47,495 bases of DNA from Opitutus sp. (GCA_009695305.1 SIBG01000025.1:1-47495); one strand, 5' to 3'. Shown: positions 14,981-24,735, numbered from the stretch's first letter. The notes: a model not told the origin generated them from the sequence alone. Made by a program: numbers and translations.

Positions 14981-17900
14981 TCAGGTGGAATTCGATCCGG
15001 CTGAAGCCGGCACGCCGAGCTTGGCAATCGTCAGCGTCACCACCACCTCGCCGTCCGCCTTCGCAATCGCGATGTCATGCGCGCCGGGGTAGTGCCGTTG
15101 CAGGCGCTGGCGCAGGTTGGTGAGGCCGATGTTCGAGGATTTCAAACCGACTGCCGCGCTGTCCTCGATCCACGAACCCGAGTTCGCGACCGTGAGCACG
15201 AGCGCGCCCGCCGGCGAGAGTTCCGCGGCCACCCGCACGCGCAACTCCTCCGGGCTCGTCGCGCCGCCGTATTTGACGGCGTTCTCGACGAGTGGCAGCA
15301 GGAGAAATTGCGGGATGGTCGCGCGGCGCGCGGACTCGTCCGCCTCGACCGTGAGATGCAGCGTGTCACCCCAGCGCGCCTTCTCGATCTCGAGATAATT
15401 GGTGAGCTTGTCGAATTCGGCGCCGACGGTCGTATTTTCCTCCTGCCGCCGGTCGAGCGCTACGCGGCAAAAATCCGCGAGCCGCAGCACCATGTTCGCC
15501 GCCGCAGGCGGCGCAGTCAGCACGAGACTGTAGACGGAGTTGAGCGCGTTGTAGAGGAAGTGCGGGTTGAGTTGATAGCGCAGCACCTCGAGCCGCGCGT
15601 GCTCCTCGGCGAGCCGGGCCGCGGTTTTTTCGTCCAGTTCCAACCGGTGCAGGCGCGCCAGTTCGGTGTTGCTGCGGCGGAGTTCCTCCGTGCGCGCCGC
15701 CACCGTCGCCTCCAGCGCGGCCGCGCGGCGACGCAACGCGCGCGTGCGCGCCGCCACCAAACCGAACACGAGCACCACGGCGCCGAGCACATAGCCCGTC
15801 CCCGCCCACGGCGTGAGCCACCACGGCGTCGCGATCACCAAGGCCAGCTCCGCGGCCGGGCCCAGCCCACCGGCGCGGTCGCCCGCCTGCACGCGAAACG
15901 TGTAGGCGCCCGACCGCAGATTCGTGAAATCACGCCACGGCTCCGGCGACCACGGGGTTTAGCCCGGCTCGAACCCCGCGAGTTGCGTGCGATATTGCAT
16001 GCCCGGCCGGCCGCGGTGGTCGGGCGCAAACACGGCGGCGGCAAATTCGAAACGCAACGACGTCGCCTCCGCCGCGAGGCCGATCGGCCCCGGCGGCGCC
16101 CCGGCGGCGTCTCCCCACCGCGCGCGGCCGTTGGCCGTCGCCACCCGCCGGACGCGCGCAACGGGCGGCGCGGCCGGTGGCGCGGATTTCCACGTCAGGT
16201 CCGCCGTCACCAGCGAATCGCTGCCCTGGATCCACAGCGTTTGCGCATCCTCGAACAACCCCACCACCGGTAAATCGTGCAACATCGGCGCCGCCAGTTC
16301 GTCGCTGCGCCAGTGTCCGGGGCCTGCGGGCGCAACGCGCAAAATCCGCCGGTCCGGCGCCCCGAGCCGCAGCCAGCACGTGCCGTCGGCATTGGCGCCC
16401 ACCGCCTCGGCGCCGAGTTGGGCGGGCGCCGTGATGCCGGCGATGCGAGTTTCCGGCACGAAACGATCCGCCCCCGCGTCGAATCGCAGCAACCACGCCT
16501 CGCACGTGGCGAGCAGCGTGTCGCCCAGCGTGAAAAAATTGATCCGCGACGCGCGGGAGGCCGCGACGCCTTCCGCAGGTCCGTAGCTGGCCACCGGGGC
16601 ATCGAGCCGCACGCCGTCACGAAAATCCGCCCGGCCAGAGGCGCCCGTCCGCGGTCGCCCCCCACGCCGTGCCATCGCCCCGGTCAAAAATTTTTGTCAC
16701 CGCCGCGGTCAGCTGCTGCAACCGGCCCGCTGGTTTCCAGCCGGCGCCATCGGCGCGAAACACCCACAACCCCTGCGCGTCGCCCGCCAGGATGAGATCG
16801 GGCGCCCCACGAAACGCCGCTAGCGTGCTGATCGCCAGGTCGCTTTGCGCGCGGGCGCCCCCGGGGCCGTCCACGATTTCGACCAAGCCCGCGGCCGCCG
16901 CGTAGAGGCGGCCACCGACGACCGCGAGCGTCTCGGCGGTGCGGTGCAACGCGTCGATCGGCGCGAACACCCCCGGCCACTCGTCAAACCGCGACACCCC
17001 ATCGCTGTGCGCGAGGAAAAGTTTGCCGTCGTGGCGCAGCAGTTGCCGCGGGTTGCTGCGCACATTCTGCGGCGTCTCATGCCGCACGAAGGCCGAGCGT
17101 AATTGCAACCGCGCCAGCCGGTCGCGCGCCGCCAACCACAGGCCGCCTTCGCGATCCTCAAACAGGTGGGTCGCGGGCGGATCCAAGACCGCCAGCAAAC
17201 GGTTGATCCCTCCCACCACGCTGCCGGTGGCCGACACCAAAATGATCCCGCCCTCCAGGCCGCAGAACACCATGCTCCCATCCGCCAAAAACGTCGCCGC
17301 GTTCGCCCCGCCCGCCCGAAACAACGGCGGACGCATCGGCATCGCCCGCCAGCTGCGCGCGCGGCTCTGCCACCGCACCGGCCCCAGCGCCGTCAATAAC
17401 GTCCACTCGTCCTCGCCCGTCTGGCGCGTCGCATACACCTGAAACGGACTCTGGCGCGCCACCGGCACACGGATGGCCTCGCGCGAAAACACGTCGGTGA
17501 TCACCCCCGCGGGATCCAACCGGACCACCTCACGATCCGACACCACCGTGTGCACCGCGCGATCCATCCACCAGATCGAGCCGAACCGCTCCGGCGTTTG
17601 CCAGACCGCGACGCGCCCGTCGGCCTGCACGCACCAGACGTGCTGGCGACCCCCAAACCAAATCCCTTCCGCCGTGGCCAGCGCCCGCGTAATCTGGCCG
17701 GATTCGCCCGAGGGTAGATCGCCGATCACCGGCACGGCCACCAAGACACCCGTGGCATCGGGTTCCAGCCGCGCGATCTCGTTTTCCGCCCCCACCCACA
17801 CGCGGCCGCGCGCGTCCACCGCCAGCGCCAGCACTGCGCTCTTTTTCGGGAGCGGCAGCAACCGCCAGCGCGCTCCGTCGAACTCGAGCACGCCTTCGCT

Positions 17901-18211
17901 GTTGCCCGCATAGACGTAGCCCGACTCCGGCGCCTGCACGACACACGAGTTGGCCGAACCTGCCTCGTAGTGCTCCGACCGCCACACTTTATAGAACGGT
18001 GTCCCCGTGACATGCGGTGTAACCTTTTCCATAATCTGGGGTGGCGCGGCTGCTCGCGTTGCCGGCCCTCCCCCTGCTGCCCCGGTCGCCCGCGCCCGGC
18101 TGGCCCCGCCTGCGCACGCAGCTGCGGCACCACCAGCGCGCAAGTCAGCGTGGCGAGAGTGACGGAGCAAACAATCGAGCGACGGGGCACGCGACAGCGA
18201 AGCTGGCGCAT
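14981..18211 (-). pseudogene. LytS-like sensor kinase with N-terminal propeller and Y_Y_Y domain, broken in three places
   Basis: The pieces form one long kinase. A signal peptide starts at ATG 18211 (MRQLRCRVPRRSIVC, then CALVVPQLRAQA). A periplasmic beta-propeller follows from about 18035 (TPFYKVWRSEHYEAG, GVLEFDGARWRLL), in a different frame from the signal peptide. A frame change near 16622-16640 at a run of four A leads into DFRDGVRLDAPVASYG. The Y_Y_Y domain ends YRTQLAGFEPG at an in-frame TAA (15959-15961); beyond it the same frame continues TPWSPEPWRDFTNL and SGAYTFRVQAGD. The last 300 residues hold a membrane segment, the His box (LNPHFLYNALNSVYSL) and the ATPase (LLPLVENAVKYGG, NIGLTNLRQRL). 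A shorter kinase might still start at about 15892, without the sensor. Two indels plus a nonsense codon favour true decay. Confidence 0.8.
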
Positions 18212-18303
18212 CGGCAGACACATGTCCAACGGTCTTCCGCGCCCACGCCCCGCGCTACACGCAAGTGACGAGCGGCGGCCCAGCGGTGACGAACGGCGCC
18301 GGC

Positions 18304-19251
18304 TCAGCCGGCCGCCCGAAATTTTATCAAGCGCCGCGCGACCGTCACGGCATTGGCCAAGCTGGTCCCGCGCGCCACGCCCTTCCCCGCGATCCCGAAG
18401 GCCGTGCCATGGTCCGGGCTCGTGCGCACGTGGGGCAGACCCAGCGTGACGTTCACCGCCTCGTCGAAATCGATCACCTTGAGCGGCGCGAGGCCCTGGT
18501 CGTGATAGAGCGCCACGATCACATCGAATTCACCCCCCGGCCCTGAACCCGACGAACGGGGGAGGGCGCGCGCGAACAGCGTATCGCCCGGCTCGCACTG
18601 CGAGAGCCCGGGAAATTCGGCGCGCAGCTGATCGAGCGTAGGATTGAGAAAATCCTTTTCCTCGTAACCGATCAGCCCGCCTTCGCCCGCGTGCGGGTTG
18701 AGCCCGCACACGCCAATGCGCGGCGCAGTGATGCCGTCGGCGCGGGCCAGCCCGTCCGCCGCCGCGATGGTGCGATGCATCCGGTGCGGCCCGAGCAGCC
18801 GGGCGACCTCGTGCAACGGCACGTGCCACGTCGCCAGCACCACGCGCAGTTTCCCGCCGCAAAATGCCATCACCGGCTCGCCGCCCCAGCGCGCGGCAAA
18901 AAATTCCGTCTGCCCCGGAAACGGGTAACCGATCCGCGCGAGCTCGGCCTTGCTCACCGGTCCGGTGACGACGCCGGAAAACTCCCCGCTCCGACAGCCG
19001 GCCGCCGCCCGCTCCATCGCCGCCCACGCGACCAGCGCGCCTTCGCCGGTCGGCTGGCCCAAGGTGGCCGCAAATTCTTCGAGGCCAACGGCGATTTTCT
19101 CCGCGACCGTGCCGAGCGTCGCCAGCCAGCGCGCCGGCCCGATGACCGCGACGCGGTCCGCTTCCTCTGCGTGCGTCGCGAGCCACGCCGCGATGATTTC
19201 CGGCCCGACGCCCGCCGGATCGCCGCAGGTGAGGGCGAGTTTGGTGTTCAT
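18304..19251 (-). CDS. pdxA: 4-hydroxythreonine-4-phosphate dehydrogenase
   Basis: NAD-dependent step in the DXP-dependent route to pyridoxal phosphate. The 315-residue product begins with the family motif (LALTCGDPAGVGPE). The metal-binding histidines are His143 (TWHVPLHEV), His187 (GLNPHAGEGG) and His250 (ALYHDQGLAPLK). The conserved TSPDHGTAF box near the C-terminus is present. It lies 78 bases after lpxA on the same strand, with a strong inverted repeat in that gap. aroB, two genes upstream, serves the shikimate route, so the set looks like a biosynthetic run rather than one pathway. The 80 bases beyond its stop carry no recognisable terminator. Confidence 0.93.
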   Translation of the reverse strand: MNTKLALTCGDPAGVGPEIIAAWLATHAEEADRVAVIGPARWLATLGTVAEKIAVGLEEFAATLGQPTGEGALVAWAAMERAAAGCRSGEFSGVVTGPVSKAELARIGYPFPGQTEFFAARWGGEPVMAFCGGKLRVVLATWHVPLHEVARLLGPHRMHRTIAAADGLARADGITAPRIGVCGLNPHAGEGGLIGYEEKDFLNPTLDQLRAEFPGLSQCEPGDTLFARALPRSSGSGPGGEFDVIVALYHDQGLAPLKVIDFDEAVNVTLGLPHVRTSPDHGTAFGIAGKGVARGTSLANAVTVARRLIKFRAAG

Positions 19252-19279
19252 GAATTGATGGCCACAAAAAGCACAAAGA

Positions 19280-19321
19280 AGCGCAAAAAAACCGGACCCG
19301 TTTTTTGGGACTTTTTGCGCT
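19280..19321. repeat. Long-armed inverted repeat in the lpxA-pdxA gap
   Basis: AGCGCAAAAA (19280-19289) and TTTTTGCGCT (19312-19321) are perfect 10-bp arms around a 22-base spacer. The flanks GCCACAAAAAGC and GGTGGTGGC extend the similarity imperfectly. It resembles the dispersed gccacaaaaaggcgcaaaa repeat I recall from this phylum. As RNA it would form a stem with U-rich 3' arm and might lower reading from lpxA into pdxA. Confidence 0.5.
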
Positions 19322-19329
19322 GGTGGTGG

Positions 19330-20085
19330 CTAGTCCTCCGCGGGCAATCCCGCCCGCCGGGCGCGGGCGATCCCGCGCTTGCCGCCGGCGAAAAATTCCA
19401 GGAAGCGCCGGGCTTCTGCACTCGAAAACTTTCCGCCGACCTGCAGCGCGATCGCCACGTCCCGGATGTTGCCCGGGGTAAAATATACGTCGTGAAACGC
19501 CACTTTCAGCTCGGCGATCACCGCGCGGCTGAACCCCCGGCGCTTGAGGCCGACGCCGTTGAATCCAATCACATCGTCCCGCTCCGCCACCATCGTGAAG
19601 TGCGGCACATCGCGCGTGATCGCCGCGTGGCCCGCGACCATCACGCCCTCGCCCAGCCGGCAGAACTGATGCACCGCCGCGCCGCCGCCGAGAAAAGTGT
19701 GGTCGCCCACGCTGACGTGACCCGCGAGTAGTGCGGCATTGGCGAAGACGACATCGTGGCCCACCTCGCAGTCGTGCGCGACGTGGCTCGCCGCCATCAG
19801 GAAACAATTTTCGCCCACCGTGGTGAATTTTCCCTCGTTGGCTGAACGGTTGATCGTCACCTGCTCGCGAATCACCGTGCCGGCGCCGATCCGCACGCCC
19901 GTCGCCGTCGCGCGATCGAATTTCAGATATTGCGGATCGCCACCCACGACCGCGAAGGGATGCACGATCACGCGGTCGCCGAGCGCGCAAAACTTCGTGA
20001 CGACGGCATAGGCCATGATCTCGCAATCCACGCCGAGCTGCGCGCCGGGCTCGACGATGGCGGTGGGATGGATGTTCGTCGCCAT
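19330..20085 (-). CDS. lpxA: UDP-N-acetylglucosamine acyltransferase
   Basis: First step of lipid A synthesis: transfers a 3-hydroxyacyl chain from ACP to UDP-GlcNAc. The 251-residue protein has the left-handed beta-helix hexapeptide pattern through about residue 185 (IHPTAIVEPGAQLG, VRIGAGTVIREQVTINR, VFANAALLAGHVSVGDHTFLGG). The catalytic His104 lies in SHVAHDCEVG. The C-terminal helical part includes NGVGLKRRGFSRAVI, the segment that typifies LpxA. The usual partners lpxD, fabZ and lpxB are not adjacent. It starts 3 bases after the stop of the unknown gene upstream, so the two are very likely coupled. Confidence 0.94.
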   Translation of the reverse strand: MATNIHPTAIVEPGAQLGVDCEIMAYAVVTKFCALGDRVIVHPFAVVGGDPQYLKFDRATATGVRIGAGTVIREQVTINRSANEGKFTTVGENCFLMAASHVAHDCEVGHDVVFANAALLAGHVSVGDHTFLGGGAAVHQFCRLGEGVMVAGHAAITRDVPHFTMVAERDDVIGFNGVGLKRRGFSRAVIAELKVAFHDVYFTPGNIRDVAIALQVGGKFSSAEARRFLEFFAGGKRGIARARRAGLPAED

Positions 20086-20088
20086 CGC

Positions 20089-20721
20089 TCAGAGTCTCGC
20101 CCGCCGCGCCGTGGCGGTGCGGTCAGGAAACATGTCGAGCTGCACGTCCTTCAGCAGATCGTAGTTCTTCAAAATGCGCATGACCTGCAGGGTGTCGCTC
20201 TTGCTGTAGTTTTGGTTCACTTCGACCTGGTCGAGCAGGTCGAGCAGCATCGCCCGGAACGAAATAATCGCGTCCACGCCGCGGGCCTTCAGCAACTCCA
20301 CACTCTGCGAACGAAACGGCTCCGCCGTCGGCAGGCTCGGCAGCACCAAAATCTTCGTGAGCGCCCCCGCGGGCTCGTCGGGCGCGTCCGCCGGAAACAG
20401 GTGCACCGCTTCCTTCAGCACGTTTTGCTCGAGGAAACTGAAAATCTCCGGACTGCTCTGCATCATCTTCGGCGTGAACACCCCGGTATGCCAGCCCTTC
20501 ACCGCCACGATCGCCTTGTGGACAAAGGGCAGCTCGTTCGAGAACAGAAAAAAATCCGGCTTGCGCGAGCCACGCTGCCACGCGGGGTTAAAGACCGTGA
20601 GATCAATCTCCTCCTCGCCGGTCTTGCGGCGCGCGGACACCTGATACTTCCGCGCCTGGCGGACGAGAAATCCGTTCTGCTCGAAATATTCGCGGACAAT
20701 GCCTTCGTCGATGGCGGACAT
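20089..20721 (-). CDS. Conserved-looking protein of unknown function, possible PD-(D/E)XK-like fold
   Basis: 210 residues, no signal peptide or membrane segment. I cannot name a family. The first 80 residues start with a helix (EGIVREYFEQNGFLVRQARK), then EEEIDLTVFNP with Asp40, then KPDFFLF and KAIVAVKGWHTG with Lys75. A helix followed by an acidic beta strand and a V-x-V-K strand is how many nuclease-like PD-(D/E)XK domains look, but the acid before Lys75 is not clear, so this is a weak inference. The C-terminal half contains a long helical stretch ending LLKDVQLDMFPDRTATARRARL. It lies between aroB (51-base gap) and lpxA (3-base gap), so it is expressed with them. Confidence 0.75.
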   Translation of the reverse strand: MSAIDEGIVREYFEQNGFLVRQARKYQVSARRKTGEEEIDLTVFNPAWQRGSRKPDFFLFSNELPFVHKAIVAVKGWHTGVFTPKMMQSSPEIFSFLEQNVLKEAVHLFPADAPDEPAGALTKILVLPSLPTAEPFRSQSVELLKARGVDAIISFRAMLLDLLDQVEVNQNYSKSDTLQVMRILKNYDLLKDVQLDMFPDRTATARRARL

Positions 20722-20772
20722 GCGGGCGAGTTAGTCGGATAACCGCGGAAAAGTCACAGCAAAGATTCGGCC

Positions 20773-21861
20773 TCAACCGGCCGCCCCGATCGCGCGGAAA
20801 CACGCCTCCGCCAGCCCCAGCGCGACGCCCTCGCGCGTCGCCGCTTCGCCGATTTTTTTCAGGACCACGAAACGCGGCAACCCGGCGCGGACCTTCTTGT
20901 CGCGCGCCACCGCCGCCATCAACGCCGCGAGCGGCAACGGCGTGCGCAGCCGCGTCGGCAACGCGTGCGCCGCGAGCACGGCCTCGATGCGCGCGACGTC
21001 GGCCGCGGAAACCAGGCCGAGTTCGCGCGACAGCCCCGCGGCCGCGCCCAACCCGATCGCCACCGCCTCGCCGTGCAGGTAGTCGCCGAAGCCGGCGGCG
21101 TATTCGATCGCATGGCCGAAGGTGTGGCCGAGATTGAGCAGCGCACGCCCGCCCTCTCGGGCCGTCTCGCGCTCGTCGGCCTCCACGATGAGGGCCTTCA
21201 GCGTGCAGCAACGGCGAATGACCGCAGCCAGATCGGCGCTGCGGACGGCGAGCGGAGCTATTTCCAACGACGCGAACAATGCGCCATCGCCGAGCAACCC
21301 GTATTTGATGACCTCGGCCGCGCCCGCCGCGAACTCTCGCGGCGGCAGCGTGCCGAGCAGCGCCGTTGAAATAAACACTCCGCGCGGCTGGTGAAACGCC
21401 CCCGCGAGATTTTTTCCGGCCGCGAGGTTGATGCCGGTTTTCCCGCCGACCGAGCTGTCCACCATGGCGAGCAGCGTCGTCGGCACTTGGAAAAATTCGA
21501 TCCCGCGCAGCCAGCTCGCCGCCGCAAAGCCCCCGAGGTCGCCGATCACGCCGCCGCCGACCGCGAACAGCACGCCACCGCGATCGAGTTTTTGCTCCGC
21601 GAGAAAATCGAGCACCCGTCCAAGCCCCGCGAGCGACTTGCTCCCCTCGCCTGGCTCGACCGTCAACACCGGTGCCTCGCTAAACATCACGCGCAACGCG
21701 CCGGCCTGCGCCCGCGCGAAATTTTGATCGGTCAGCACCGCAATCCGGCGGCCGGCCGTCGTGAGCCGCGCGACTTCCCCGCGCACGTCCGCGGCCAAAT
21801 CCGCGCCGAAGCGAATCGGGTAGCTGCGCGCGCCGAGGCTGACGTTGAGGGTTTCGACCAT
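20773..21861 (-). CDS. aroB: 3-dehydroquinate synthase
   Basis: Converts DAHP to 3-dehydroquinate in the shikimate pathway, using NAD and a divalent metal. From the ATG at 21861 the product is 362 residues, the normal length. Family marks are VGGGVIGDLGGFAAAS (NAD site), QVPTTLLAMVDSSVGGKTGIN, EVIKYGLL, the metal ligand stretch LLNLGHTFGHAIE, and LHGEAVAIGL. The 17 extra codons to the frame start at 21912 (MGELLLDASRWVAFSGG) do not look like AroB, so the later ATG is chosen. It heads the run aroB, unknown, lpxA, pdxA. Its 5' gap to the divergent PEP-CTERM gene is about 230 bases. Confidence 0.94.
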   Translation of the reverse strand: MVETLNVSLGARSYPIRFGADLAADVRGEVARLTTAGRRIAVLTDQNFARAQAGALRVMFSEAPVLTVEPGEGSKSLAGLGRVLDFLAEQKLDRGGVLFAVGGGVIGDLGGFAAASWLRGIEFFQVPTTLLAMVDSSVGGKTGINLAAGKNLAGAFHQPRGVFISTALLGTLPPREFAAGAAEVIKYGLLGDGALFASLEIAPLAVRSADLAAVIRRCCTLKALIVEADERETAREGGRALLNLGHTFGHAIEYAAGFGDYLHGEAVAIGLGAAAGLSRELGLVSAADVARIEAVLAAHALPTRLRTPLPLAALMAAVARDKKVRAGLPRFVVLKKIGEAATREGVALGLAEACFRAIGAAG

Positions 21862-22050
21862 GCCGCCAGAAAATGCGACCCAGCGCGACGCGTCGAGGAG
21901 AAGTTCGCCCATGGCGCCTTTGCTCCAAGGTCGAGCTGGGACCCTTCAATGCACTTGGTGCCCATTCGGTCCAAACTGTGGCCGCCTGAGCCTGCTAATT
22001 TTCACACTTTTTTGGCTCCTTTAGTATCGCCAAAAGGGCGTTTCTGCCCA

Positions 22051-22079
22051 TTGTTTGCATCCTTGAACTCAGGTTAGAA
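22051..22079 (+). promoter_or_regulatory. Possible sigma-70-like promoter ahead of the PEP-CTERM gene
   Basis: TTGTTT (22051-22056), 17 bases, TTAGAA (22074-22079). The region is clearly AT-richer than its surroundings. The second box is so close to the ATG at 22091 that translation would be nearly leaderless or start at the in-frame ATG 22109. This is pattern matching only. Confidence 0.2.
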
Positions 22080-22090
22080 GTAGAGATTAG

Positions 22091-24260
22091 ATGCTTTCCG
22101 GCTTCGTGATGACCCCCAGATTTCCTAGGTATTTTCTCGCTGTCGCCTGCGCCGTCCTAGCGCTGAGCGTGACCTTGCGCGCTGACAAACCAGTGTGGGC
22201 GGGTGGCGCGGGTGGCGGTGGCGGAAATGCCAACAACGGCACCAATTGGACCGGCGGAACTGGAGCTCCTGGCAATAGCGATACGGCCCACGTGGGCGAC
22301 GGAACGGTTCCAGCAAGCTACAGTAGCAATACGTCGGTCGGTGCGCTCGAACTGACCACGGATTCCGGCAAATCGCCCGGCAAGCTCGGCGGTTCCGGCA
22401 CGATTACTTTCACCGGCGGCGGATTGAACCTCAGCTCGACGTGGGAGTCCGGCGAAATCAGTTTCAGTAGTGGTAGCGGCGTCGTCTTCGACAACCGGCA
22501 CGACCCTCACGATCTCGACCAGCAATTCGCCCGCGCTTGCCGGCGGCTCGTTCACCAACAAAGGTAACTCGAGTTGGACCGGCGGCTCGATCGACACGAG
22601 CAGCAGTGCTTCTATCAGCAATAACTCTGGTGCGACCTTCGCCACGAGTTTTGACGGCACCCTCTCCAACACCGGCTCATCAACCTTCGCCAACGCGGGC
22701 ACCTTTACGAAATCCGGAGGAGCGGGCGGCACCTCAAAGACCGACATCCAAGCCGCCTTCAATAACACGGGGGTGATCAACGCCTCCTCGGGTAATTTAA
22801 AGCTGTCGGGCGGCGGCTCCAGTTCCGGCACGGCCTCGGGCACGACCAATACTGTCAATGTGGCTGACGGCGCGAAGCTCCAAGTGGCCAGCGGCTACGC
22901 GTTCACCGGCACGGCGCTCGCGGCGAACGGCACGGGCGCCACCGGCGCGGTCGACGTCCTGACCGGCGGCACGGCCACCTTCAGCGGGACGAGCGGCAGC
23001 GCCAATCTCAACGTCACCGGCGGCACCGCCACCTTCAGCGGCAACCACGCCGGCTCCGGCAAACTCACCGTCGCCACCGGCGGCACCGTCGACGGCAGCA
23101 GCACGGCCACCTTCACCGCGCTCGACTTCACCGGCGGCACGGTCAACGGCAAGGTCGTCGCCACCGGCGCGGCCGCGAGCGGCAGCGGCACCAAGACCAT
23201 TGGCAGCAGCGGTGATCTCACCGTGGCCGGCACCGCCAGCGGCGCGGCCAGCGCCTGGAGCGGCACGCTGAGCAACAGTGGCAAGCTCACCCAAGCCGCC
23301 GGCTCCACCGAACTGACGGGCAGCTTCACCAACGCCGGTAGCGTCACCGCCAGCGCGGGCAACTTGAAGCTGTCCGGCGGGGGCTCGAGTTCCGGCAGTG
23401 TCAGTGTGGACAATGGCGCCACCGTTCAAATCGCCAGCGCCAATTTCGCGTTCACCAACGGTGCGCAAGTAAACGGCACCGGCACCGGCACGCTCGACCT
23501 CAACGGCGCGATCACCACCTTTAGCGGCACCACCACCGGCAGCGCCAATCACAGCGTCACCGGCGGCACCGCCACCTTCAACGGCGCGCACACGGCCAGC
23601 GGCAAGTTCGATTTGACCAACGGCACGGTCAATGGCTCCGGCACGGTCACCGTCGGTGGCACGCTCGGCTTCACCGGCGGCAGCATCAACACCACCGTCA
23701 ACAGCAACGGCGGCGCCACCATCGCCACCGGCAACGGCAAGGCCCTCAACGCCGGCGCCATCCTGAACCTCGCCGGCACCCTCAGCGGCACCGGCAACAT
23801 CATCGGCGCCGTCAGCTCCTCCGCTCTCATCTCGCCTGGGCTCTCCCCCGGCACGCTCAACCTTACGGGCACGCTCACCTTGTTCGCCACCAGCCAGCTG
23901 CTCATCGAACTCGGCGGCACCACCCAGGGTGTGAGCTACGATTTCTTTGGCGTCAGCGGCACGGCGGCACTCGGTGGCACGCTGGCCGTGAGATTCGCCG
24001 GCGGCTTCGAAAATTCCGTCACCAACTCCCAAACGTTCACCTTTCTCACCGCCAGCGCGATCACCGGCGCGTTCACCAACGTGCCCACCAGCGGCCTCCG
24101 CCTTACCACCACGGACGGCATCGGTTCCTTCGTGCTCACCCAGAACGCCACCAGTCTCGTGCTCTCGAATTTCTCGCCGGTCCCCGAACCGTCCACCTAC
24201 GCGCTGCTCGTCGTGGGCCTCGGTGCGGTCGCCGTCTTTTCGCGGCGCCGGCAAAAGTAG
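22091..24260 (+). pseudogene. Repeat-rich secreted protein with PEP-CTERM anchor, one frame break
   Basis: An N-terminal signal sequence (FLAVACAVLALSVTLRA) leads into a Gly/Asn/Ser/Thr-rich beta-repeat protein. It shows autotransporter-like modules such as GGTATFSGTSGSANLNVTGG, repeated with variation (GGTATFSGNHAGSGKLTV, GGTATFNGAHTASGKFDL). The C-terminus is a PEP-CTERM sorting signal: VPEPSTYALLVVGLGAV followed by FSRRRQK. It would be exported and anchored or released by an exosortase. The frame breaks near 22490-22500. The first frame ends SGSGVVFDN and the second resumes GTTLTISTSNSPALAGG; removing one C from AACCGG joins them. About 710 residues would be encoded if intact. The break may be real or a sequencing indel. 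From the repeats it probably serves adhesion or the extracellular matrix. Confidence 0.8.
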
Positions 24261-24302
24261 CACCGCCTGATCGGTCGCGGGAATCAGCGGTGGAGCCGGT
24301 TG

Positions 24303-24440
24303 GCCGCCACCCACTGGTTGGTGAGGTGGATTCCCGGCGACGGCTGGAAGGGCGGCCGCCAGGAAATTTGCCTGCTCACGTGGCTCGCCGGGCAGGGCTA
24401 CGCGGTTGTCCGCCTCAGACCAGCGTCCCTGATGATTTAG
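24303..24440 (+). pseudogene. Remnant of an alpha/beta-hydrolase (esterase) gene
   Basis: In one forward frame ending at TAG (24438-24440) the translation reads HWLVRWIPGDGWKGG and then LLTWLAGQGYAVVRLRPASL. This closely follows the start of acetyl-esterase/BD-FAE-type hydrolases (HPLVVWIHGGGWxGG, then WLAxxGYAVVxxxYR). The oxyanion HGGGW is altered to PGDGW and the frame stops where the catalytic part should begin. No start codon fits. I read it as a short degraded fragment beside the sulfatase locus; chance similarity is possible. Confidence 0.4.
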
Positions 24441-24443
24441 ACT

Positions 24444-24511
24444 GTCATGGCGAGGAGCGCAGCGAGGAAGCAATCCAGCTGGATTGCCACGGCGCGCCTC
24501 GCGCACCTCGC
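24444..24511 (+). repeat. Dispersed repeat, copy 1 (GTCATGGCGAGG type)
   Basis: It starts gtcatggcgaggagcgcagc, continues gaggaagcaatccag and ctggattgccacggcgcgcc, and contains the perfect 16-base palindrome CAATCCAGCTGGATTG (24471-24486). The same blocks (GTCATxGCGAGG, AGCGCAGCGA, GAAGCAATCCA, GCCACGGCGC) recur inverted at 37099-37190. It is similar to non-coding repeats widely seen in bacteria. A second degenerate stretch (ttggtgcctcggtgtctcgg) follows at about 24573-24592; the rest of the gap to 24735 shows nothing clear. Confidence 0.6.
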
Positions 24512-24735
24512 TTAATCACAGCGATACTGAGTTCGGATGGAGCCGGCATCGCTTCGTCCTTTCAGAGCTATTCTTGGTGCCTCGGTGTCTCGGCGGTGAA
24601 TCCGTTCCAGCTCGCCATGGCGGCGGCGGAAATTTCCCCGGGGCTGCGCGCGCCTGCTCACGAACAGCTTTGCCTTCCGGGTTCGAGCCGGTTTTCTTGG
24701 GCTCCTCGTTCGCACAAAATAATCCCGCCCACCCC

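Noticed and set aside
22797-24506. 569-codon minus-strand frame across the PEP-CTERM gene
   Set aside because: Shadow of a repetitive Gly/Thr gene; low-complexity Gly/Ala/Glu/Arg product without recognisable features.
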